This document shows, one piece after another, positions 1 through 10,719 of a stretch of 64,000 nucleotides of DNA. The stretch is taken from the NCBI GenBank assembly GCA_008694505.1, contig VZDJ01000090.1, forward strand, positions 1,543,521 through 1,607,520, in the 5' to 3' direction. The position numbers and the translations under genes were made by a program. The DNA comes from Cyanoderma ruficeps. Taxonomy: Eukaryota > Chordata > Aves > Passeriformes > Timaliidae. The notes beneath the pieces were generated by a model, which searched no databases, was not told the DNA's origin, and was given only the letters and a program-made list of their open reading frames with translations. How positions within the stretch are numbered: position 1 is the stretch's first letter; every line of letters begins with the position of its first letter.

Positions 1-3000
1 TTTAGAACTTATAAAGTAATTGATACAGTAAATAATACTGCTTTCAGTAATTGCTTATTTAAAACTAGAAGTAGCTTAATAAATGGATTCTTCTTACTGG
101 CCCCATGTTAATTTATTTTTTTAATTATTATTCAGGGACTTACTGAAGAACTAGTAATTTTTCATTTTCCCAAGTTCAGATATGCTGTATTTTCAAACTG
201 TTTTTCTGATCCTATGAGAACTGTTATTAGTTTAAAACTGCATTCAATTGCCTTGTTCTCCTACATGTCTCTGGGTATATAGGAGAAAGAGGAAAAGCAG
301 ACCCTTCTGTTAGAAAAAAAGAAAGAGGAAAAAATAGTAAAAGCAATTCCTGTCCCATAGACCAATCCCTGTATTCCTTCTGATAAATGTTGGTGTAGAA
401 TGGCTGCCAGTCTGTTCAGAGAAAGGTCAAGGACAGAATTCTGGAATCCCAGAAACAGCAAACTTCTTATCATTGCTTCTTCTCCTCACCCCCCACCTCT
501 TGTGAATTTAAGAGGAGCCCTTCAAATTTAACTTCTCCATGAATCCCAGCGGGCTAACTTACTGCCACAAGAATGCCTGAATTGAGGACTAAGCCATTTC
601 ATGTTATGGGATGGTGTTCTCAAAGCAGATGTACAGTACTGCTATTTCTTCTTTGTGTAGATAAGGGGCAGGTACCAAATAAAGGACATTTGTTTCTTGT
701 TTTCCAGTTACCCCAACAGCAGTCAGTTTATACTCCATCACTCTTTACCAACTGTCCTTTTCCTCCAGAAGCTAATGATGTGCGTAGTCTATAAAAAATA
801 ATGCATATTAAGGACTAATTGCTGTGTCTTTCATAAATTTCATCCTGAGATTTCCTAGATCAAGCAGAGTTTGGAGGTAATGGGTTTTGGGTGAGGTTCG
901 TGCTTAATTACCAAGCACCACTGATACTGAAACTTCTGACTGAAGTGATGTGCCCTCGTTCTGAGTCCTTCACAGAAAAGTAGGTTCTGATCTGCAAAAG
1001 GTCATTATGTGCAACCCAAAGTTCAGGCCGTTTTCCCTCTGGGTACATAAGGTACAGTAGACTGTTGCCATTTTCATCTGTTGCTGCTGTCTTACTTTCT
1101 TGAAGATAAGAGTGTAAATTTAAGCACAAAAATGACTTTTTAGTCCTAGCTGTTTCTGAGTCTTGCACTGTACTCTCTAACAAAACAATCCTCATTTTCT
1201 CTAGGTAGCTGTCCCATTTTACAATTTCTACAATACCCTCTCCCCTTACAGAATGAAATAAAAAGCAGAAAATCATGTGCATTTTTGGCACACTGGATTT
1301 GGGCAAGAGCCTGGAAATCCCAGAATGTTCTATTTCCTGTTTGCATGCAGTCAGAACAAGGTTGTATGGTTCTTTTCCTTATCCAAGCCTCAAACTTGCC
1401 TGTTGGCCAGGATCTGCCAGCAGTAATTTTTTTTTCCAACAATTAGAGCTTGACTTTTCAAAGAGGCCAGATTTCTTCAGCTTCCATTAAAAACCCTGGA
1501 GCTGTGCATGTCCTGCAGTCAAGAAGTCAACTTCTTAGCTTTGTCCTCTAAATAAAAACAAAACCCTCGAATGATACTCTGAGTGTTAATTTTGCTGCAC
1601 AATATAGTCCTTCAAACTGAGTGTTCAAGGAAAGTGTAGAAAATAGCAAGTGCCCTGGAGTAGAAAGAAGAGCAAGTAGTTCCCTGTGCCAGTCACACCT
1701 TTGCTGTTCCTTCAGCTCTCTGCTCCAAATTTGTGGATCACTGTGTTCTAGCTCTCAAACACTGACATATTCCCCCACAGTATTTTACAAGATTTGAATG
1801 GTGCCTGGGTTCTGAAAGGTGACAGTAATTACAGACTCCCTGTAATGCCATCCTTTAAGGTAAGAGGTGCACCCCCCTAAGCAAAGCCCTGTTGGTATTT
1901 ACACTCCTAAGCCTTGCCCATGTTTATAAGGGGACAAGTAAGAAACAGACTTCTTGATGCCAGAGAAAAATGAAAGCAAGCTCTTGATCCATACTGTAGT
2001 TGGGAGATTGGTTCACCCTGAGTAAGACACGCCCCTTTCACTCCTTGAATTTTGAGAAAACAGTTTTCTGACCCAAGAGTTTGAGTTGCCATACAAAGAG
2101 GAAACCCAGGCTCTGTTGCAAGTTGTGTGTGTACCGCTGTAGCAGAGATGATAAACACGAGCTGCTTCAGCTGTCAGCACCTTCTAACAAACTGCTTTGT
2201 AAATTGCCCAGGAAAGTTGGGAACCACCAAAGTTGGAGGAGACAGCCTGACCTGTTACAGTGAATTGTTGCCTTTAATCCTAATTGCTTGGTGGAAGTTG
2301 GGTTTGCATTCTGCCTTTATTCTTGCTTTGTCTAAAACTGACGGATTATTTTTTCCTCCAAAATAATAAAAGGGCAAAAGTCTATCTTCTGATGTGGAAA
2401 CCTTCTGCCTCTGACCTGGAATCCTGCATATGTACTTTTTACAGATTAAAAAATAATATTGTATATAAAAAAGATTGAATAAAGAATGTCTTTAAGTGAA
2501 AAGGGTGTGGTTTTTGTCCTTTGCCTCCAAAAGCAGCATCCTGTACCACTGGTCTGTGAAGCTGACCCTGTTCCAATGGCTTGGTGGGGCTGCAACTTTT
2601 CTTTCCCCTGCAGCTCTGCTAAGGACTTTGTCAACTTACACATGTATCCCCGTTGCAAAATTAAACCCCTGTACTCTGTACTTGCTTCCTAACATGTCCC
2701 TGTAGTGCTCAGATGGCTCTCAAGATGCAGTTTCATGCACAACACTTGGAGTCTGTTCCTGGGTGCCATTGTGAAAGCCACCAAACCTCACAAAAGTTTG
2801 AGATTTCTCCCTGTTTGTCAAATTGTGTGAAAGTGGCTGAAAGGTTCAAAAATCCTTTTAGATGAGGGTAAAGGGACAGGCAGACAAGCAGTGGTAAATA
2901 ATTAAGCCAGCTTAATTAAAACCCCCAGCTTTTCTTGAGACTTAAGTAGCCAGTGACCTGGGCAATAAAGTCTGTCCATCCATTCCTCTGCTATCTGTGA

Positions 3001-4690
3001 AATGGAAAAAGTTTCCAATTGTTTAAGTGTTATTCACAGGGAAAGTGGTATGAGAAAATGGCTTTAACTGAGCTTGTTTTCCCCCTGCACCTTGAAATTC
3101 CCTGGAACTGCTCCTATAGCTCTATTTTTTGCAGTATAACCTGTGAATAACCAGATTTGCTTTCTGATTCACATTAACTGTAGATAATCCTTTCTGTCTG
3201 ACGTCACTCATGTTGCTCATACATGGTACCTTGTTTTCATGATGTGCCATGACTGCCAGCCCTTGTGTCCTGCTTTATATCCAATACCCAGACACACCAG
3301 GATGGTTCAACCTCAGGATATAATGATCATAAGAGGGAATTGCCTCCAAAGTGCCATAAGTAAGTGCAACACATGGCCCCTGCGGTGCTGCCATGCTGTC
3401 TACCTTGAGATCCAGTTTTTCATCCAGCTGTTGCTCCATAGCTTTGTACATGGGCACATTCACGCTGCACCCAGCTTCCAACTGCAGCACCACTTCTGAA
3501 GCAGCACCTTTTGCATCCAGTGATCTCCCTGTGGTGTCCTCGGCCCCTGAGCCACCTCACTGGAATTCACTTGGCATTGCAAGGTGTCCTGTCCATTGTG
3601 GCTGCACTGCGTTGTCTCTGCCTCTTCAGCAGTGAAGTGCTTCACCCCTCTGCTTCCACCTCGTCTGAAACAGACGTTCTTTTTCATGTTCTCTGCCCAA
3701 GGGATATATATAGGGAATATCCTCTTTTATCTCTCCGTTGGCGCTCTGCCTGCATGTCACCCACCCCCCCTCCCTTCCCTTGCAGACTCTGATTGTGTGT
3801 GCTCCTTCCTGGAGACCATGTGCCTTTGCTATGCATATTAATTAGCTATATTTAAAAATTCTGAAATTAATCCCTTAATGGGTTATTTTTAGCCTTTGTC
3901 TTGTAGCTCTGGGAGCTGGCTTCTCTCAGTGCAAAGTCATAGGTTTTCTGTGAGCTTTGGAAAGGAAGCACAACTCTCTGTGCTTGTTCACGTGTGGGAT
4001 GTGTGAAGGCTGGCGATGGTGTGCTTTTTTTTTTTTTTCATATGAAGAGCAAGAGTCTTTGACAATATTTCAGGCTGAGCCAACTCCCATGAGAAATGGT
4101 TTGAGAAAGAGCAGTCACTCATATAGCCAAACTTACTTGCAGGTAAAAATTCAGGGAAGAATTTGGGGAAGAAGGAAAAAGTACTCTGTGTGTGTTCATG
4201 TGTACCGACAGTGTCACTGTTTGCTTTCTTATATCACACAAGTAGTCATGGGTGATAGGTATGATATCTGTCTGTAATGGTAAGAAGAATTTGTAGAAAA
4301 ATCTAGAAAAAAATGTCAATACAGAGAATGCTGAGGCCTGAAACAGCAGAAGAAAAAGCAAATTTAAAAAGTCAAAATGCAAAGTTGTTCCTCCTGGGAC
4401 AAGGAGCAAAACCTTTTGCTATAATCTGGGATATTGTCAATCTGAAATTGGTCACAGAGAAAATGGAACATAGAGTCAGCTATAATACATGGATCACCAA
4501 TGCAGGGTGAAAAAAGCAAGTAAAAATAAAAATGGTTGTGCTGAGTCAAAACTAAGGTCTGTCTGACCTCGTACCTTGACTCAACTCTGATCATGAGCAA
4601 ATTCCAACAGAAGAGCAGGAAAGTGAATTTTAATACTTCACAAATGTACCCTGAAGTGATCCGCAGCTTCCTGAGCCATAGGTGGTTATC
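1..4690. other. intergenic DNA, no gene recognised
   Basis: All open frames here are short, start and stop at random, and show no recognisable domain or paired splice sites. The region is AT-rich, ordinary vertebrate intergenic sequence. A 14-base T run lies at 4025-4038. Old, highly diverged repeats could be present but I cannot identify any by eye. Confidence 0.6.
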
Positions 4691-4699
4691 TTGGTATTT

Positions 4700-5250
4700 A
4701 ATAGGCCTTGACATCCATGGAGGGGGGGCCGTTCTTTGGAATTAGTCCAGTCACTTATTGAATCAATAGCAGCTGTCAGGGAGCAGAGCAAGCTCTGCCA
4801 AAGAACCTCATGGTCCTGGCAAGGCATCTGTGCACTGAGAGGGTGTTTCTGATGAAGCAAAAAGCATGTCAGTGCTATGCAGAGATGGGGGAACACCTCT
4901 GAGATGTGGTGTGTGGTTCTGGTCACCTGTGTTCAGGAGGGCTTGTCTCAGTGGAGACAGGAGTATTGAGGCTTCCCAGGGAATGGAGAGTTGGTGTCAG
5001 AGAGGTGAGAGGAGTTCAGCCTGGCAGAGTGGAAGGTTGACAGAGGGGATAACTGCTGTCCACAACACATCAAGTGGTTGGTCAGCCTGGGAGAGAAAAA
5101 AGCTGTTTTTCCTGGAGGACAAACCTTGCACAAAAGCCCCACACAAACTGATACCTGCAGTGCCTGAGTCGTTTCTGACAGTGAGGTCCTAGGAGTAGAA
5201 AAAGTGTTTATCTGCTGAATAAAAGGATGATGTTTTGAGCTTGCCTGCAG
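4700..5250 (+). mobile_element. old CR1-type LINE fragment, sense orientation
   Basis: This block carries diverged versions of landmarks of the 3' half of avian CR1. It has a 'gtgtgtggttctggtcacc' stretch near 4908-4926, matching the CR1 'tgtgcagttctgggcacc' landmark. Further on, near 5010-5060, it has a 'cagcctggcagagtggaagg...aactgctgtccacaac' order that matches the CR1 'agcctggaaaagaggaggctgag...ctctacaact' order. The copy is heavily mutated, lacks a clear 3' terminal microsatellite and is 5' truncated, as is normal for CR1. The boundaries are approximate. CR1 is known as the main avian non-LTR retroposon; the assignment here is from remembered consensus, not a database search. Confidence 0.6.
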
Positions 5251-5254
5251 TTTC

Positions 5255-8160
5255 ATGTACCTGAATCATAGATGTAGGAGGTCCTGTTCTGTCCTGCATT
5301 CCAGAGCTTCTGTGGGATCTCTAAGTCTAGGGTTGAATTTACAAAAAGCTCTTCCCTTTGCTCTGTTATCTGTTTCTAGGGCAGGACAAGTATGAAATGC
5401 CATTGTGTCAGGAAGTAAAAAGCCTTTCATAGCTTCATGGATGGGAGTTATTCATTCATATTTGCTATGCTGTTTGAGTAATGATGAATAAAATTCACCA
5501 AAATATTTCCTATTAAGTTTTCTAACACGATTATCGAATGACCTTTCACCACTGGATTTGCTGTGGAGAAATCAGAAACAGATTGCAGCGTGTTGGAGCA
5601 TGGTGTTAACAACATAAGGACACCAATCTCTTGTAATCTAAGGATCTTTACTGAACAAACCCCAAGTAACTAAGAATATTATGTCAAAACAAAGGAGTGG
5701 TACAGTCTTCAAATAGAGTCCTTTGTGCAGTGATTCTTACACAGTAAAATAAGTGAAGATCATTAGTACCCTCCAGAGAGAATCTCTGAAGATACTCTCT
5801 GTTGCATACGTTTAAATTCTTTTTGTCCCCAGTTCTAGATGGCTCCTCTTGTCCTTTGTTTGGTGCAGTGGTTTATGCCTGTGGGCTATTTCTACACTAA
5901 TTAAATGTTCACATCAAGGGATTTCCCTGACAGTTCTCTGGCATTTTTGCAAGTGTGCTCTTAGCTCTGCACTGATACGTGGTCACACATTTTGTACACT
6001 TTAGGCAGGCACATAATTTCAAAGAATCCATAGATCCTTGCTGTTAGTGTGCTCAAATCTTAAAACCAGTGTAACCTGAGCAACCATTTATGTCAGACCA
6101 GTACTACACTATGCTAAACCTTATGCCAAGCTCCCACACTGTACTTGTATCACAGCAAGGTTAGGTTTTCAGGTTCTCATTAGATATTTTGCAACTGAAG
6201 TGGAAATTTTCCACAGGAAAAGAATACTCCAAATCTTTGAATACTCACCAGCCATCAACTTGTGGAATTAATTGCTTCACTGTGAAGCAGGCTTTTATGA
6301 GTTCAGTGACAACAGTGAAAAATTCACTGCCACATCTAGGTGACATCGTTATATTGATTTTTTTTTATTAGCTTAAATAATACAAAAATGGTGCTTTTTC
6401 AAGTGTGTCTCCTAGGAAAACCTTTCAATATACTGCCTCAGATTTCCTCCAGACCCTGCTCATGCTGTTTCATAATAGAAGTATATAGGTAAAGCACATC
6501 CAGGCCTTCACAGAACACAGTGTGTAGCCCTGGACATGTTCCTTCTGAGAAGGTTATGTTCAGTGCCAGATGCTGGTTGGCTGCATCAGGAAGATGCTCT
6601 GCCCACATCCTTTTTTTATCCCTGTAGTAGAAATTTCTTGCCAGCTCAAGCTGTTGGGGAAGGGCAAGGATATGGCTGGGTGTGCTCTGGTGCTGGAAGT
6701 CATGGTTTGTTTTCAATAATAGCATCAGACTGACTTCCAGAATAGTGACATTTGAACATTAAGGTTCAAATGTCAAACACTCACAGTGCCTCCCAAATGC
6801 TGAACCACCTTTGCCCCTCTCTGTGTGTGTAACTCACCAGGATGTGCAAAGTTCCCGGTTTGAGGAGTCAGTGAGGCTGAGCAGAGCCAGCCAGGCACAG
6901 AGGCCACAGCAGTCTGCCCTGAACAGATCAGAAAATCAATACAAAGGATGAAAATGCATTTGTGATGTGGGAATGAACTGTGACTGTGAGGAGCCTTCTT
7001 CCTGGGGGGAAAATATCGCCTGATGTGGAGGGTCTGTAACCTCTGTGGGCACCACGAGATTTTAACTGGCTCCTGTTGAGAAAAGGCTGTACTTCAGCTG
7101 CTTGACAGGCCTGATTTTTCAAAATCTGAAGAGTCAGGCTGCAAGAATTATGAGATTGCTTCTAAATAATGAATTTGAGAATCTTTTTCCATGTCTGCAG
7201 TTGTGGGGTTTTTTTTAATCTCAAGCTTTTGTGTCACTCATAGTTTAATATTTCCAAGCCCTGGCCTTTTTTTTTTTCAGAATGGTGACAATCACCCCTT
7301 AAAATAAAAGAAATATAAAACTTGGCTTATCTTCCAATCTGGCAGAAGTCCCAGCATCATGAAATGATCAAGAGTGGGCACTGCTGCATTAAGGGCAACT
7401 TGCTTTTCAGAAAACACAATTTTTTACAACTTAAATGTGAAGCAGACATGGACCTTCGTTCCAAAGACATACCATGCAATTTTTCCTGTTGACTGCTCTG
7501 GTTCAAACAGTTGGCAACACCCTGGTTTGAGTGAGATGGCTCATAGTAACTGAGTACAAAACACAACACTCAAAAACAAGGACATCCAAGTAAAATGTCC
7601 CTGTGATATAAATGGGAGCCTCACAATTACTTTTGGATCCTTGCACTGATCCTTATAGGGACAGAACAATTTTTCCACACCAAAGTGAATAATGAATGGG
7701 ATTCATACACTTGACCTTGACTTTATCACCTGTGGTTCTTCCATGCCTTGCTGCAGGAGTGCTGGGGGGGAGGAAGCAAGGGAGAAACTCGAGGGATTTT
7801 TTAAATCCCATACTACTTATCTGCTTGTACCGAGAGGCCCAGCAGAATTCCAGTGTATTAACCAATTTGTTCTCAGCCAGGATCAGAAAGCTAAACAGTG
7901 ACACTCCAGTTTTGGAAGCTTCTTCCAGACACTATCTCAGCTGTGCTGTAGTTCTTGTGTGGTCACAGCTAAGTGTGGCATCACTCCCACTGGAGCAGTG
8001 TTCAGAGGGTGAACCTGAGACCTTTTCTTGAAATACACGTATCAAGTCATTCCCTTAAAGTGGCACTGTGAAATTGTGACTTGTAAGAGGAGTTGTCTTG
8101 GGTTGCAAAGCACCCAAGAATGTTAGCAGGAGAGGAGGTGGGATGAATACTTACGTCTGG
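5255..8160. other. intergenic DNA, no gene recognised
   Basis: Only short, unrelated open frames occur on both strands. There is no splice-site-framed conserved peptide and no clear mobile element. The sequence is AT-rich with isolated homopolymer T runs (around 7208 and 7270). Confidence 0.55.
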
Positions 8161-8189
8161 AATGTATCAGGGTTGATCATTTGTCTCTG

Positions 8190-8890
8190 TTTGTCTGGAT
8201 CCCCCGTACCCAGCAGCAGGCAGCCCGCACCAGCAACCTTGCACTGTGTTTTTTGTGATAAAAGTGCAGACTTCGTGAGGACAGAAACTCCGCAGTCGGA
8301 ATATTAAGTTGGGCTTTGCAGAGCAAGTGAGGGGAAACCATCGCTGAAGATACCATCTTGTGGCAGTAAGAGAGAGGCACAGACCAACAGAGCCAGCAGA
8401 TCGAAACCGTCTGAAGCAAAGCATCAGTCCTACCGAACAGCTGAGCAGACTCTCCTCCCTTTCCAAGGAAAGGATGTCACCGAGGAGCAGGTCCTGATCC
8501 TGGGCTCCGATCCCGCTCTGCCCGCCGTGTCCTCGCCCAGGCGCTGCGGGGAGGGGACACACAGCAAAAGTCCCAGATTTACACTGCACTCACCCCACCC
8601 AGCGGTCGCTCCAGGACATCCCTTGCCCAAAAACCCTTTCCCTGTGAAAGGATGGCGAGATCTGAGGGCGGATCTGGTCCTTACCCTGGGACCTCTCCCA
8701 GGTGTGTCCGTGGCCACTTCCCACCCGCCTTGCCAGTACATCAAGGAGCTTTGCCCTCTGCCACCAGCGCCCTGATGCCCAGCTTGGCTTCCAGGGTCCC
8801 GGCTGCTCCCACAGCCCAAGACGAGGCACAGAGGGACTGACAGGCAGGAAATTCCAGCTGGGATCTGTGTCCTGCAGGAGGACCCGGTCA
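8190..8890. other. CpG-rich, GC-rich patch in intergenic DNA
   Basis: This roughly 700-bp patch holds about two dozen CpG dinucleotides by eye, while the flanking kilobases have almost none. It is also visibly richer in G+C. On the minus strand a possible small exon can be framed. Its acceptor is a pyrimidine run ending ccccgcag before 8543, and its donor is GTAGGA after 8434. The 110-bp insert is open in two frames but matches no protein I recognise. The patch could be a small CpG island (promoter or enhancer), an exon of an unrecognised transcript, or a GC-rich repeat. No function is assigned. Confidence 0.4.
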
Positions 8891-8894
8891 GTTT

Positions 8895-10635
8895 GCAGTT
8901 AATCACAGAGCTTGTTGCAAGAGGTGATCCAGCTCCTGCTGTGAAGTTGTCCTGGTTCCTTTCCCTCTCATTTATAGCAATGCCAGGAACAGAGAGTTCA
9001 AATTAAATAAGACCATTGTAAAAGTAACTACTTCCTCTCTGTAAATACATAAACAGTACATTTAAGGGGGCTGAGGGAAACTTCCTAGGGAAGCAGGAGA
9101 AGTTGAACACTGCAGAATGGCTGCCTCAGCCACTTCTTTGTACAGGCAAAACCTACAGTGCTATGATCAGGATCAAACATCTCTTCCTCATGGCTGGCCA
9201 GAGAGACCATTGCTGCAGCAATGTCTGTGCCCTCTAGCCTCCTGCAGCTACACCTGTGTGCCAGAGTTCATTTCAAGAGCCCTGGAGACAATAGACATCA
9301 ATTCCTTGGATGGAATGTCCAAAGATTTGGAAGATGGAATTTGCAAAGGGGTTTCCAAAAGAAACCCCCCCAAAAGTGAACTTTCTTGGACATAGTGGTG
9401 AGTGTGCAGCGTTCCTTGTGTCATCAGCACTTGCAAATGAGACATGTAGAAAGCCCAAGTGCATGTAAAAAATCCAGTGTGCTTTTGGTCTAGATAAATT
9501 AAACCTAGATATATAACTAAAATTGCATGTGGGATTATCAGAAAAAAAATATATAGCTTCTGATGAAATCACCACATTGAAAATTTTGAGGTCTGAGAAT
9601 ATTTGGAAAAAAAAATAGAGAAGTTGAAGATGCTTCATCCTGTAATTTATTTTCTCTTTTGAAAAAAAAAAAAANNNNNNNAAAAAAGAGGAAGAAAGAG
9701 AGAGAGATAGATGAGATGATTACTGGGTATATAAGTACCTTATATAAAGCAAAGCAATTTTGCCCACATGTATTTTGTTTTCTTTTAACTTTCTAGGTTG
9801 TCTTTCCACATTTTAGGCAGCAAAAATCCCAATCTTTCTCTGTCTTGATGGTGTTCCACAATGTGTGTTAAGCATTTTGAGTGGCACCTGTTATTGAATC
9901 AAGCTGGAGATTTAATAAATCTTTATTTGTGATTAATGTTCTTTTCCCTATTGCAGATTAGTCCTTAACTACTTAATATTCAGTGCTTGCTGCCAGCACT
10001 GGAGAGACACATCTTATTTAAGAAATGAGACAAGTTTAGTTATGTGAATGAGGAATGTCTCAAAATAGCAATCATTGGTCTGAGTAAGAAATCCATTGCA
10101 CAGCCACAGATAAATTCCAGTTATCCAGTGGTTTTTGAACTGAGATGGAGATGCAGATGGAGACCTTTCAGGAGGGAGAAGAGTATTATTATATGGGACT
10201 ATGGGGGTCATGACGAGGAGGGGTGAAATTGTCCTTCTGGAATGTACCCAACTATATTCCCATTCCCCAATTTATCTTTACAGCCACTATAATCTATTAT
10301 ATCCACAAGTGTAAGTGACGGATTTTCAGGTCAAGAAACAATTGCTACTTTGGGGGTCCTACATAAGAGGGGCTGTAGATAATTATTCACATCATTATTC
10401 TGCACAAAGCCTATGAACTGAGCCAAAGCTTTAAAGAATGCAATTTTAAAGGTCATAATCGAGAAACATAAAATGAATTTTGTGGGTTTCATCAATTAGT
10501 CTGTATAAATACATTTCACTTCATAATGTAAAAAAAGTTATTATTATTTGAAGTCTGAAATGCACTAAGAATAGCAGTGTCATGCTTGTCTGATAAAATG
10601 GATTTTTCACAAAAACATATTCATTGACATTAACT
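8895..10635. other. intergenic DNA, no gene recognised
   Basis: Nothing coding is recognisable. The stretch includes an A-rich tract with an assembly gap, listed separately. The remaining sequence is AT-rich, with short random open frames. Confidence 0.5.
9662..9712. repeat. A-rich/purine tract containing a 7-base assembly gap
   Basis: A run of A is interrupted by seven N characters at 9675-9681. More A follows, then a GA-rich stretch with (GA)n and GATA-like units. The N run probably marks an unresolved homopolymer length rather than a real gap of known size. Confidence 0.9.
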
Positions 10636-10637
10636 AT

Positions 10638-10717
10638 CCAACCCTAACCCCTAACCCCTAACCCTTAACCCCTAACCCTAACCCCCTAACCCTAACCCCT
10701 AACCCTAACCTCCTAAC
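10638..10717. repeat. interstitial telomere-like repeat (CCCTAA/CCCCTAA)n
   Basis: About 80 bases consist almost entirely of tandem CCCTAA and CCCCTAA units, with a few CTTAA, CCCCCTAA and CCTCCTAA variants, roughly 11-12 units in total. The C-rich strand is the plus strand, so the G-rich TTAGGG-like strand is minus. Vertebrate telomeres are (TTAGGG)n; short internal blocks like this are known as interstitial telomeric sequences. The mix of 6- and 7-base units shows it has degenerated. Flanks are ordinary AT-rich DNA with no sign of subtelomeric genes. Confidence 0.93.
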
Positions 10718-10719
10718 TT

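Noticed and set aside
8430..8906. 158-codon open frame on the minus strand
   Set aside because: It runs through the CpG-rich patch where stops are rare. The peptide is Gly/Arg/Ser-rich without any family resemblance. Only a small splice-bounded part is kept as a tentative exon.
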